NCBI GenBank assembly: GCA_964599275.1
Contig: CAZRFK010000058.1
Location: 1-12,386, forward strand
Length of the DNA stretch: 12,386 nt
DNA from: PUMD01 sp964599275
GTDB taxonomy: Bacteria > Bacillota > Sulfobacillia > SLMV01
Reading direction: 5' to 3'
The notes beneath the pieces are model-generated. The model saw nothing but the letters and a program-made list of their open reading frames with translations. It was not told the origin of the DNA and made no database searches. This document shows, one piece after another, positions 1-7,993 of the stretch (positions are counted from its first letter, which is position 1; every line of letters starts with the position of its first letter). Position numbers and translations under genes: made by a program.

Positions 1-1
1 G

Positions 2-595
2 GGTTATTCTATGGCACGAGCAGCCCGAGAACGGGGGGCACAGGTATATCTTATTTCTGGCCCTACAAAGTTGCAGCCACCAAGAGATGTCAATGTTATT
101 TCTGTGGAGTCTGCCCAACAAATGATGGATGCCTGTAAGGATGTATGGGCAGATACGGATATTCTCGTTAAGACGGCAGCCGTCTGTGATTATCAACCAA
201 CGAAGACAGCTAGTACAAAAATACACAAGACTGACGCCACCCGGGAAAGGCTGCCCGATTTGCAAAGGGCCCCCGATATTCTCAAGGCACTCGGACAGTG
301 CAAAGGGAGCAGAGTCCTGGTGGGATTTGCCGCTGAGACAGATGAATCAGATGCGGTGGACAATGCCAGGAAAAAACTCCGTGCCAAAAACCTGGATGCG
401 GTGGTTTTGAATGTAGTGGACGAGGAAATAGGTTTCGGTTCGGATGATAACAGCTGTTTCCTTATCACTCCTGGTTCATGTGATCAGCTCGACAGAATGC
501 ATAAGCTGTCACTTGCTCGACTTATAGTTGATGAGCTGGTTTGCAAGATAAGAAATTGCCCTGAAGTTCGCTCATCCGATAACAAAAAAGGATAG
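2..595 (+). CDS. coaBC: Phosphopantothenoylcysteine synthetase domain of CoaBC (5'-truncated by window edge)
   Basis: This is the C-terminal CoaB part of the bifunctional coenzyme A synthesis protein. CoaB joins cysteine to 4'-phosphopantothenate using CTP; the CoaC decarboxylase half would lie upstream, outside the window. The reading frame is open from base 2, and the first residues (GYSMARAARERGAQVYLISG) fit the CoaB nucleotide-binding start, so the ATG at 11 is internal and not the true start. Further CoaB signatures are KTAAVCDYQP (usually xAAVADYxP), the KIHK segment, LQRAPDILKALG, VLVGFAAET and KNLDAVVLNVV followed by FGSDDN. The Cys in AAVCDY replaces the common Ala and is probably neutral. 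The stop codon TAG at 593-595 is followed 11 bases later by priA, so the two are probably cotranscribed. The identity is secure. Whether the missing half is fused CoaC or a separate gene cannot be seen. Confidence 0.93.
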   Translation, partial: GYSMARAARERGAQVYLISGPTKLQPPRDVNVISVESAQQMMDACKDVWADTDILVKTAAVCDYQPTKTASTKIHKTDATRERLPDLQRAPDILKALGQCKGSRVLVGFAAETDESDAVDNARKKLRAKNLDAVVLNVVDEEIGFGSDDNSCFLITPGSCDQLDRMHKLSLARLIVDELVCKIRNCPEVRSSDNKKG

Positions 596-606
596 AGGAA
601 ACCATC

Positions 607-2871
607 GTGGGCCAGTATGCTAAAGTGCTAGTTGATGCGGTCCTGCAGGACGATCGTGTCCTGCCAACCGGTTGGCGGTTGTTTGATTATTCAGTTCCCT
701 GTTCGATGAGCAGCACTATCTATCCGGGACAGGCTGTTCAGATTCCTTTTGGTGGTCGAACTGTGCAGGGGCTGATAGTGCAGCTTAGTGATAAAACAAA
801 GGTAGAAAAACATAAAGTCAAGGAAATAAAGGAAATTATATCTGAAGACCCGTTTTTGTCAGAGACTGATATATCACTGTGCCGATGGATGACCCGCCGT
901 TTTATGTGTGATCCGGTACAAGTAGTCCGGTTATTTTTGCCACCGGGGTTGCGTGAATCAGGGACTGTTGGCCCCAGTAAAGTTCGCAGGCTGGTCCTCG
1001 ACGTAGACGATGTTTCTGATGCTAATTCTCAGCTGGAACGAGCACAGAAACAAAAGGACGTTTTATGTGCTGCCCGGCGGTCGGCCCGTCCTCTCAAGAG
1101 GAAAGAACTTGCTAAAATAGCCGGATGCAGTCCATCAACAGTTGATGCGGTGGTGAGCAAGGGTTTTCTCAAGTGGATAGAAATACCTTCGCAGGACCGA
1201 CCATACAGCAATATTTCTGAAGATGAAGGCGAAAAGCCGCCGCATCAGCTCACCGAAGCACAGGGCAATGCTCTGGCAGAAATTCTCAATACCATTGATA
1301 AAGATAGTCCTTCACCGTTTTTGCTGCATGGAGTGACCGGTAGTGGGAAAACCGAAGTATACCTTCGTGTTATCGAGAGAGTATTAGCCCGCGGACAAGG
1401 AGCTATTTTGCTGGTTCCGGAAATCTCACTGACTCCTCAAATGGTCTCACGGGTGAGAGCAAGGTTAGGGGATGAAGTGGCAGTTCTACACAGTTCACTG
1501 ACTCTAACTCAACGTCAGACCGAATGGTACCGTTTGTTCAGTGGTGAAGCACGTGTAGCTCTGGGCGCCAGGTCGGCGGTATTTGCTCCCTGTCGCAATC
1601 TTGGAGTAATTATTTTGGATGAGGAACATGAAAATAGCTACAAACAGGATAATGCACCCCGCTATCATGCAAGAGAAGTGGCATTGAAGCGAAGTGCATT
1701 AAATCAATGCTTAACAATTTTAGGTTCGGCTACGCCATCGATAGAAACTTTTGATCGTGCAGACAAGGGGCGCATCCGGACGGTACGGCTTCCCAAAAGG
1801 GTTGATGATCGACCGATGCCGGAAATCGAGCTGGTCGATATGCGTGCAGAGAAAAAAGAAGGAAATCGAAGTATTTTTAGCAGAAGGCTTATGGAAGAAA
1901 TGCATAAACACCTGCAGGATGGACAGCAAATTCTTTTGTTTTTGAATCAGAGGGGTTACTCGGCCTTTTTAATGTGTGCAGATTGTGGGCAGGTCGTCAA
2001 CTGCCGACGTTGCAACGTCAGCCTTACCTATCACTGGGATGCCCGAGCTGTAAAATGTCATTATTGCGGTTTTACGCAGGCCCCTCCCGAAGTCTGTCCT
2101 CAATGTGGTGGTTATGATATGTTTCGGGGAGGGACCGGAACGCAAAAAGTAGAAGCGGCTGTGCGTTCGAGTTTTCCCGGGGCGCAGATAGCGCGCATGG
2201 ATAGTGACATAGCCAGAAAGAGAGGAAAGCGGGAAGAAATATATGGGGAGTTTTCCCGGGGTGAGCTAGATGTATTGGTTGGTACGCAGATGATAGCCAA
2301 GGGGTGGGATATCCCCGGGGTTACGCTGGTTGGTGTGGTCGATGCTGATACAGCTCTTCATTTTCCGGATTTCCGCAGTGCAGAGCGCACTTTTCAGTTG
2401 ATCACCCAAGTTGCTGGTCGCTGCGGTCGCGGAGACAAACCAGGTACTGTCATTGTGCAAACCCGCAACCCCGACCACCCGGCTCTTCAGTTTGCTCTTG
2501 CTGGTGAACTAGAATCATTTTACCGCGAGGAGTTGAATCAAAGACAGCAGACCCGTTACCCGCCCCACGGATACTTGTCCCGCATCCTTATTCGAGGCGA
2601 ATCTGAGCAGTTAGTTCGTATGTGGGGTAGGCAGGTCAGAGACAAATTGTCGCGCTGTGTTGATGCCATAGATAGTGAGCAGATTGAGATTCTGGGACCT
2701 GTCGCTGCACCTTTGGATAAACTCAGGGGAAAGCATAGATGGCATTTGTTTTTAAAAGCAGAAAGATTAAAAACTCTCTTGAAAACTGTGCAGAGAGGTT
2801 TGAGTGACATGCGTCGCGGCAGTGATGATCCCCGCATCACGATCGACGTGGATCCGATGCAAATGCTATAA
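607..2871 (+). CDS. priA: Primosomal replication restart helicase PriA
   Basis: PriA is the 3'-to-5' superfamily 2 DNA helicase that recognises stalled forks and starts reassembly of the replisome. The 754-residue product is close to the usual length of 730-800. An N-terminal DNA-binding region (about 1-200) precedes the helicase core. The Walker A motif GVTGSGKTE is at about 242-250 and the DEEH box at 338-341. Eight zinc-binding cysteines are all present in four pairs (C457/C460, C466/C469, C484/C487, C497/C500). GTQMIAKGWD and the QVAGRCGRG motif VI segment follow, then the C-terminal domain. The start is GTG at 607, supported by AGAGGAA at 594-600 six bases upstream and overlapping the coaBC stop. 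The stop codon TAA at 2869-2871 lies inside a candidate promoter for the next gene. Nothing essential is missing. Confidence 0.97.
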   Translation: MGQYAKVLVDAVLQDDRVLPTGWRLFDYSVPCSMSSTIYPGQAVQIPFGGRTVQGLIVQLSDKTKVEKHKVKEIKEIISEDPFLSETDISLCRWMTRRFMCDPVQVVRLFLPPGLRESGTVGPSKVRRLVLDVDDVSDANSQLERAQKQKDVLCAARRSARPLKRKELAKIAGCSPSTVDAVVSKGFLKWIEIPSQDRPYSNISEDEGEKPPHQLTEAQGNALAEILNTIDKDSPSPFLLHGVTGSGKTEVYLRVIERVLARGQGAILLVPEISLTPQMVSRVRARLGDEVAVLHSSLTLTQRQTEWYRLFSGEARVALGARSAVFAPCRNLGVIILDEEHENSYKQDNAPRYHAREVALKRSALNQCLTILGSATPSIETFDRADKGRIRTVRLPKRVDDRPMPEIELVDMRAEKKEGNRSIFSRRLMEEMHKHLQDGQQILLFLNQRGYSAFLMCADCGQVVNCRRCNVSLTYHWDARAVKCHYCGFTQAPPEVCPQCGGYDMFRGGTGTQKVEAAVRSSFPGAQIARMDSDIARKRGKREEIYGEFSRGELDVLVGTQMIAKGWDIPGVTLVGVVDADTALHFPDFRSAERTFQLITQVAGRCGRGDKPGTVIVQTRNPDHPALQFALAGELESFYREELNQRQQTRYPPHGYLSRILIRGESEQLVRMWGRQVRDKLSRCVDAIDSEQIEILGPVAAPLDKLRGKHRWHLFLKAERLKTLLKTVQRGLSDMRRGSDDPRITIDVDPMQML

Positions 2872-2872
2872 T
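2843..2872 (+). promoter_or_regulatory. Candidate extended -10 promoter ahead of def-fmt
   Basis: TGCTATAAT at 2864-2872 is a perfect extended -10 element (TGN followed by TATAAT). A weak -35 match, TCGACG at 2843-2848, lies 18 bases upstream. The element overlaps the priA stop codon and would start transcripts near 2879, about 85 bases before the def-fmt start. The priA/def-fmt gap is the largest between priA and rpe, so this is a sensible place for an internal promoter. The call rests on sequence match alone and one good hexamer can occur by chance. Confidence 0.4.
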
Positions 2873-2948
2873 ATTAAATTGACTGAGTGCAGCGACATCA
2901 CCTGAATGAAAATGAGGCAACTATAGATGATCAGATAGAGAACATGAC

Positions 2949-2954
2949 GAGGGG
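2949..2954 (+). promoter_or_regulatory. Ribosome binding site deciding the def-fmt start
   Basis: GAGGGG at 2949-2954 is the only Shine-Dalgarno-like sequence near the start of the fusion gene. It lies 11 bases before ATG 2966 but only 2 bases before the in-frame GTG 2957. The ATG is therefore the more workable start. Confidence 0.55.
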
Positions 2955-2965
2955 ACGTGAATATT

Positions 2966-4399
2966 ATGGAAGTTATCGGCAACATAACTCCACCTGAAAA
3001 ACGAACCAATATCCTTTCAGCTGACCACGAAGTTTTGCGCAAGAGCTCCCGGCCAGTTGAGAATTTCAACCATTCTATTAGTGAACTTGTTGAAAAGATG
3101 GCTAACACCATGTATTACCATCGGGGAGTCGGTCTGGCTGCTGTTCAGGTGGGAGTCCCCAAACAGGTCATTGTTATGGATTGGGGGGAAGGGTTGAAGG
3201 AACTTATAAACCCCAAGATTATATCCCAGAATGGTTCAGAAGAAGGTTTTGAGGGATGCCTCAGCTTACCTGGATTCATGGGGGAGGTTCATCGTCCCAC
3301 TGAGGTGAGAATTCAGGCTTACGACAGAAAAGGAAAGAAAATCTGGTTGGATGCCGAGGGGTGGAGTGCTAGAGCTGTCTGTCATGAGATAGATCACCTG
3401 CACGGTGAATTGTTTGTGGACAAGAGTGACCGATTGCTCAAAATGCCACCCGAGACCAACTTGAGAATAATTTTTATGGGTACTCCGGATTTTGCAGTAC
3501 CCACGTTGGAGAAAATGCAGGAAGAAAACTGTGAATTGGTCGGGGTGGTAACAGCTCCGGACCGCAGACGAGGACGGGGACAGAAACAGCGACCCAGTCC
3601 GGTCAAGGAAGTAGCACTGGAGCATCGTATTCCCATTCTTCAGCCCGAGCCGGAAGATGACGAGGAATTCATCACTCATTTGAAATGGCTTGAACCGGAC
3701 CTTATAGTGACTAATGCCTATGGGCGAATTCTCAAATCTGAGATCCTACAGATCCCGAAAATCGGGTGCATAAATGTGCATCCATCGCTTCTGCCACGCT
3801 ACAGAGGTGCAGCTCCTCTTCAGAGACCGCTGTTAAATGATGAAAAACAGTCAGGAATTACGATTTTTTGGATGGATGAGGGGACTGACAGCGGTCCCAT
3901 TTTACTGCAGAGAGAAATGCCCATAGAGCAGATGGATACTGCCGGAGATCTGCATGATCGATTGTCGGAAGCGGCTGCAGAAGTTCTGATGGAGGCTTTG
4001 AGTCAGATTGCTGACGGCAATGCTCAACGCCGCAAACAGAACGATAAAAAAGCTACTTATGCCCCAAAAATCAAAAAAGAAGAAGTGGAAATAAATTGGT
4101 CTCAGCCGGCTGAACAGGTGGTAAATCAAATCCATGCATTCAGTCCTCAGCCCGGAGCCTGGACACAGTGGCAGGGAAATCGTATCAAAATTTTTCAGGC
4201 ACGTTTGAAGTGTGGTACTGATATCAATAGTTTCATTCCAGGAGAAGTGGTATGCGTGAAACCTGAAGGTATTGATGTCGCCACCGAAAAAGGGTTATGC
4301 CAGTTAATAGAAGTTCAGCCTTCAGGTAAAAAGAAGATGAACGTTGCGGACTTTGTTAACGGATATGAGATACAAGCAGGTGATGTTCTGGGAACCTGA
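2966..4399 (+). CDS. def-fmt: Fused peptide deformylase / methionyl-tRNA formyltransferase
   Basis: One continuous reading frame encodes two complete enzymes. Residues 1-165 are peptide deformylase, which removes the formyl group from nascent proteins. Its three metal-site motifs are intact: GVGLAAVQVG (54-63), EGCLSLP (96-102, ligand C98) and HEIDH (140-144, ligands H140 and H144, catalytic E141). From residue 166, LRIIFMGTPDFAVP is the usual beginning of methionyl-tRNA formyltransferase, which formylates initiator Met-tRNA with 10-formyl-tetrahydrofolate. Its catalytic triad is present as N270, H272 (NVHPSLLP) and D308 (DEGTDSG), and a C-terminal tRNA-binding domain follows. Each part has normal full length (about 165 and 312 residues) and there is almost no linker. 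In most Firmicutes these are two adjacent genes. A TTG codon at 3461 could in principle start a separate Fmt, but no good ribosome site precedes it. A GTG at 2957 would add three residues. A sequencing error hiding the def stop codon is possible but less likely, because both halves join cleanly in frame. Confidence 0.93.
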   Translation: MEVIGNITPPEKRTNILSADHEVLRKSSRPVENFNHSISELVEKMANTMYYHRGVGLAAVQVGVPKQVIVMDWGEGLKELINPKIISQNGSEEGFEGCLSLPGFMGEVHRPTEVRIQAYDRKGKKIWLDAEGWSARAVCHEIDHLHGELFVDKSDRLLKMPPETNLRIIFMGTPDFAVPTLEKMQEENCELVGVVTAPDRRRGRGQKQRPSPVKEVALEHRIPILQPEPEDDEEFITHLKWLEPDLIVTNAYGRILKSEILQIPKIGCINVHPSLLPRYRGAAPLQRPLLNDEKQSGITIFWMDEGTDSGPILLQREMPIEQMDTAGDLHDRLSEAAAEVLMEALSQIADGNAQRRKQNDKKATYAPKIKKEEVEINWSQPAEQVVNQIHAFSPQPGAWTQWQGNRIKIFQARLKCGTDINSFIPGEVVCVKPEGIDVATEKGLCQLIEVQPSGKKKMNVADFVNGYEIQAGDVLGT

Positions 4400-4415
4400 A
4401 GGGAAGAACAATGTA

Positions 4416-5240
4416 ATGAACAAGAAACCGGAGGATTTGGCATCTGAGTCAGAAGACATACTTTCTCAACGGAGAAAGCGTCTGTTTTTGTGGATGTGTG
4501 CTGTGGCATCCCTGGTCTTTTCCGGACTCGGGGCCGTGCTTATTTATCTACTGATACAGCATCAGGATCCGATGCGACAGGTGCTTTTATTTCTCCTTGA
4601 AATTGGAGTCATCCTCTTTGTTGTGTTGGCGGGATTATCTTTATTAAGTGTTGTTTATATGCTGGTATTCAACAAACATTTGGGGAAATTGGGTGACATG
4701 GTCAACAGATTTCTCATACAGTGTTTGCTGCCAGCAGCTACTGTAGTTGCTGGGATTTTTGGAGTAGAGAGTGATGCCGTCAGGGGTTCATTTGTAGAAG
4801 TTAATAATGAAATGGTAGACACTGAAGGAACCCAGGCTTCGGAGGAGATACTTGTCCTTCTGCCTCGTTGTCTGCAGTGGGCAGAATGTCCTCATAAGGT
4901 CAGCCAAGATGTCACCCAATGTGACCGCTGTGGGAATTGTTCTATAGATGATATCTTGACTTTATGTCAACCTTTTGACGTTGATATCTATGTTTCTACG
5001 GGTGGAACTCAGGCTCGTCGAATAGTTGAAGAAACTCGGCCAAATGCTATAGTGGCAGTCGCGTGTGAACGGGAGCTGACAGAAGGAATCCGTGATGTTA
5101 GGGGAGTGCCAGTATTTGGAGTTATCAACCTTCAGCCTAATGGTCCCTGTTTCAATACTTCTGTGGATGTAAACTCTATCGTGACCGCTATTAAGCAGCT
5201 GTCCAGCACAGAAAGGGGGGCTAATGATGTTCATGTTTGA
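4416..5240 (+). CDS. DUF116-family cysteine-rich membrane protein
   Basis: The function of this family is unknown. The 274-residue product has two hydrophobic segments near the N-terminus (about residues 25-50 and 55-85) and a C-terminal soluble domain with a conserved cysteine pattern. The pattern is LPRCLQ (C152), ECPHK (C158), CDRCGNC (C169, C172, C175), then C184, C217 (VAVACERE) and C245 (NGPCFNT). Such spacing suggests a bound metal or iron-sulfur cluster, but this is inference. The first ATG of the open frame, 4344, lies inside def-fmt. I prefer ATG 4416, which follows AAGGGA (4399-4404) and starts 16 bases after the def-fmt stop. The 3' end overlaps the start of the next gene by 14 bases, which suggests coupled translation. 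The position after fmt is one I recall for DUF116 genes in Clostridia. Confidence 0.82.
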   Translation: MNKKPEDLASESEDILSQRRKRLFLWMCAVASLVFSGLGAVLIYLLIQHQDPMRQVLLFLLEIGVILFVVLAGLSLLSVVYMLVFNKHLGKLGDMVNRFLIQCLLPAATVVAGIFGVESDAVRGSFVEVNNEMVDTEGTQASEEILVLLPRCLQWAECPHKVSQDVTQCDRCGNCSIDDILTLCQPFDVDIYVSTGGTQARRIVEETRPNAIVAVACERELTEGIRDVRGVPVFGVINLQPNGPCFNTSVDVNSIVTAIKQLSSTERGANDVHV

Positions 5241-5922
5241 TCCCACATATTTTATCCTGGTCATACCTGCATTACTGCTCGCCACCTGGGCTCAGTCCAA
5301 GGTTAGGGGAGCTTTTGAGGAATATTCCCGTGTTCGTTCTAGGCGCGGCGAAACTGGAGCAGAAGTTGCCAGGGAGATACTGCGTGACGCAGGTCTTCAA
5401 AATGTCTCGGTTGAACCCACCAGAAAAGGTACCCTGAGCGATCATTATGATCCTCGTGAAAAGGTGGTCAGACTGAGTGAAGATGTTTATCACAGAAGCA
5501 CTTTGGCGGCTATAGGTATTGCAGCACATGAGGCTGGACACGCACTGCAGGATGCTTCTAATTATGTGTGGCTGGGCATGAGAAATGCAATTATTCCAGT
5601 TACCCAGTTTGGTTCCAAGATGGCGTTCCCCTTGTTTTTCATAGGACTTTTGTTCCGTGGTGATATTGGTTCTACGTTGATGCTGGTAGGACTGGTGTTC
5701 TTTGGTGCTGCAGTCGTTTTTCAGCTGATAACCCTTCCTGTAGAATTAAATGCATCTGCTCAGGCATTACAGATACTTCAGACAGGAGGATATGTAACCA
5801 GGGAAGAACAACAGGGAGTAAGAGAGGTTCTTAACGCTGCCGCACTCACCTATTTGGCTGCTGCACTGATGGCTATTATGCAGTTTGTTTACCTGTTCAT
5901 GCTCAGAGGGCGGCGGCGGTGA
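5227..5922 (+). CDS. YugP-type membrane zinc metallopeptidase
   Basis: This is a predicted neutral zinc metallopeptidase of the YugP / Zn_peptidase_2 family; its substrate is unknown. The 231-residue protein has an N-terminal membrane segment (FDPTYFILVIPALLLATWAQ). A soluble region carries the HEAGH zinc site (H101, E102, H105), preceded by a helix typical of the family. Two or three hydrophobic segments follow, and E173 in LPVELNAS is a candidate third ligand. The last membrane segment ends in a short basic tail (RGRRR). Three nearby ATG codons (5224, 5227, 5233) could start it. The G-rich site at 5213-5220 best fits 5227. The gene overlaps the DUF116 gene by 14 bases and the next gene by a few bases, so the three are probably translated together. 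The identity at family level is firm; the biological role is not known. Confidence 0.88.
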   Translation: MFMFDPTYFILVIPALLLATWAQSKVRGAFEEYSRVRSRRGETGAEVAREILRDAGLQNVSVEPTRKGTLSDHYDPREKVVRLSEDVYHRSTLAAIGIAAHEAGHALQDASNYVWLGMRNAIIPVTQFGSKMAFPLFFIGLLFRGDIGSTLMLVGLVFFGAAVVFQLITLPVELNASAQALQILQTGGYVTREEQQGVREVLNAAALTYLAAALMAIMQFVYLFMLRGRRR

Positions 5923-6617
5923 TGGCACCTTTATTGATTTTTATCACCTGGATGGCTGCTCCGCTATTGTTTGTCATGCTGTTTCTATTACCTGCGGGTC
6001 TGATGGCACACAGCATGGCTAATCTGATTGAAATACCGAGACAGATTCTTAATATCGCCGTGAACCGTCGTCTGAGACAGCATCATGCTGTGGAGCATGC
6101 TACAATAAATATTTTGGAGAACAGGTATGGAGCTACCAATCTGGTAGGCTTGTCAAGAGAAGATGGTTTTATAATCCGAGGATGGTCAGACCCCATGAGC
6201 CTCAAACGAGCTGCTGAGGAAGGACTTTTTCGGCTGAAGCAGGGAGAATCTGGGCTGGCTGTTCATCGACGATGCGGCACCAGTCTGGCCGTAGGTAACT
6301 TTGTTACTGCTGCCATGGTATTGGTATTGCTGTTGATGTGGGGTCAGCTGGAGATGGTTTCGATTGTACTGGCGGGGGGGATTTTATTGCTAGCTTCTCC
6401 GCTTCTGGGGGTTTTAGTTCAACGTTATTTAACTACCAGTACCGATGTGAGGAGCTTGGAAATTGTTGAAATTGTTCCAGTCGGACAGCCACGTCCAGGG
6501 GGGATTCTGTCCATGATATTTAGTCCCACCAGACCCACAGTATATTTTGTTGCCACACGGGATGCCGGAGAAAAAAGAAATGACGATCTGACTTTCTCTC
6601 CTTATGGAAAGAGTTGA
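5919..6617 (+). CDS. Membrane protein with HHAVEHATI motif (DUF6391-like)
   Basis: I recognise no established function. The 232-residue protein starts with a strong membrane segment (about residues 5-32). A short basic stretch (NRRLRQ) and the motif HHAVEHATIN (H55 to N64) follow; its histidines and glutamate look like a metal site or active site. A cytosolic-type region with GLSREDGFIIRGW and HRRCGTSLAVGNF comes next. Two further hydrophobic stretches (about 128-168) and a hydrophilic tail complete it. The motif resembles proteins annotated as DUF6391, from memory and without a search. The GTG at 5919 has AGAGGG (5905-5910) eight bases upstream, while ATG 5922 is an equally possible start. 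The start overlaps the peptidase stop codon. A shared role with the peptidase in membrane protein handling is only a guess from this close linkage. Confidence 0.6.
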   Translation: MMAPLLIFITWMAAPLLFVMLFLLPAGLMAHSMANLIEIPRQILNIAVNRRLRQHHAVEHATINILENRYGATNLVGLSREDGFIIRGWSDPMSLKRAAEEGLFRLKQGESGLAVHRRCGTSLAVGNFVTAAMVLVLLLMWGQLEMVSIVLAGGILLLASPLLGVLVQRYLTTSTDVRSLEIVEIVPVGQPRPGGILSMIFSPTRPTVYFVATRDAGEKRNDDLTFSPYGKS

Positions 6618-6625
6618 TGTGAGAT

Positions 6626-7987
6626 ATGGCAAAGGGAAAATCGCCGAGGACAACTGCGCTGCAAATCTTGACTCGCATTCAGGATGGGGCATGGGCTGAT
6701 CAGCTGCTGAAACACCATCTGTCTGCAGTGAAGATGGATGCCAGGGACAAAAGATTCATAACCCAGTTGGTCTTTGGCGTTCTACGTCAGCGCAAACTAA
6801 TTGATTATTACCTGGCTGAGCTCAGCAATCGTCCTTTAGGGGAGCTGGATCCCCCAGTGTTGAATGCACTGCGCCTTGGTGCATATCAAATCTTGAGGCT
6901 GAGAGTTCCAGAATATGCAGCCTGTGACCGAACAGTTGAGGCTGTACGGGAGATAGGGTTTTCTCGTGCCAGCGGATTTGTCAACGGCGTTCTGCGAAAT
7001 TTTATCAGAAAAAAGGACCAGTTGGAAATACCTGCAAGGGAAAACAATCTTATACAGTGGCTCGCAGTGAAATACAGTCATCCTGAATGGATTATAAAGA
7101 GATGGGTGGACAGTTTCGGTGAGCGCCAAGCAGAAGAGCTCTGTATCAGAAATAATTCTAAATTTGATATTTGTCTGCGTGTTAATCGCCTCAAAACAAC
7201 ACCAGGTGATTTGTTAGACCGCCTCACAGGTAAGGACGTCGCAGTCAGTCCGGCTCCCTGGGCTCCTGAGGCACTTATATTTGAGGATGAGGGAACACCG
7301 GTTGATTTGGAAGAGTTTTCTGAAGGGCTATTTTCAATTCAGGCGCAGGCGCCTCAATTAGCAGTGCGGGCCTGCGGTGTAACATCCCAGATGCGCTGTC
7401 TGGATATGTGCGCTGGTGTAGGGGGTAAAACTACATATTTAGCTGAGATGATGAATGACAATGGAGAGATCATGGCTGTTGACATCCATAAAAATAAACT
7501 GAACAAGCTGGAACAGGATTGCACGAGGCTGGATATTACATCCTCGGTAAAAACTAAAAATAGTGATGCAAGAAAATTGACCCAACGTGAGATAGGTTTG
7601 TTTGACATTGTTTTGGTTGATGCACCGTGCAGCGGTACAGGAATTTTTGGGCGAAGGCCTGATGCCAGATGGAACAAATCTGCTGATCTATCACAGAAAA
7701 TGGTAAAGCTGCAATCTCAGCTGTTGAACGCTGCTTCCAATCTTGTAGCGCCGGGGGGAGCACTGGTTTACTGTACCTGTTCGCTGGCTGAAGAAGAAAA
7801 TGAACAGAGAATACATGCATTTCTGAATAAAAACCCTGATTTTGCACCGGACGCTCTGAACGAGTACCTACCAGAAATACCTGAGTTGGCAGCTTCGGGA
7901 CCTGATGTTCACGATATTACCATGTTTCCTCATGTTCACGGGACCGACGGTTTTTACATTGCCAGATTACGCCGACTTGAGAGGTGA
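6626..7987 (+). CDS. rsmB: 16S rRNA m5C967 methyltransferase RsmB
   Basis: RsmB (also called Sun or Fmu) methylates C967 (E. coli numbering) of 16S rRNA with S-adenosylmethionine. The 453-residue protein has the expected NusB-like RNA-binding domain (about 1-140) and a Rossmann methyltransferase domain. The cofactor loop is CAGVGGKT (from C262), where CAAPGGKT is usual, followed by AVDIHKNKL. The two m5C-enzyme cysteines are both present: C335 in DAPCSGTG and the catalytic-type C385 in YCTCSL. The ATG at 6626 lies eight bases after the stop of the previous gene. No clear Shine-Dalgarno sequence precedes it, so translation is probably coupled to that gene. rlmN follows after only six bases. 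Confidence 0.95.
   Translation: MAKGKSPRTTALQILTRIQDGAWADQLLKHHLSAVKMDARDKRFITQLVFGVLRQRKLIDYYLAELSNRPLGELDPPVLNALRLGAYQILRLRVPEYAACDRTVEAVREIGFSRASGFVNGVLRNFIRKKDQLEIPARENNLIQWLAVKYSHPEWIIKRWVDSFGERQAEELCIRNNSKFDICLRVNRLKTTPGDLLDRLTGKDVAVSPAPWAPEALIFEDEGTPVDLEEFSEGLFSIQAQAPQLAVRACGVTSQMRCLDMCAGVGGKTTYLAEMMNDNGEIMAVDIHKNKLNKLEQDCTRLDITSSVKTKNSDARKLTQREIGLFDIVLVDAPCSGTGIFGRRPDARWNKSADLSQKMVKLQSQLLNAASNLVAPGGALVYCTCSLAEEENEQRIHAFLNKNPDFAPDALNEYLPEIPELAASGPDVHDITMFPHVHGTDGFYIARLRRLER
7979..7986 (+). promoter_or_regulatory. Ribosome binding site supporting the TTG start of rlmN
   Basis: AGAGGTGA at 7979-7986 overlaps the rsmB stop and lies seven bases before TTG 7994. An in-frame TGA at 7991-7993 rules out any start further upstream. 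The spacing makes TTG 7994 the likely start codon. Confidence 0.7.
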
Positions 7988-7993
7988 AAGTGA

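Noticed and set aside
11..13. ATG 11 as the start of a standalone CoaB
   Set aside because: Family-like residues (GYS) continue upstream to the window edge and no ribosome site is visible, so the gene is cut by the window.
2957..2959. GTG 2957 as the def-fmt start
   Set aside because: Only two bases separate it from the GAGGGG ribosome site; ATG 2966 has workable spacing.
3476..3478. ATG 3476 as an independent fmt start
   Set aside because: It lies inside the conserved RIIFMGTPDF strand of Fmt, so a start here would remove the first beta strand; no ribosome site precedes it.
3266..3679. Long antisense reading frame opposite def-fmt (and other minus-strand frames throughout)
   Set aside because: These frames have no ribosome sites or family motifs and lie wholly opposite well-supported genes; they are by-products of codon bias.
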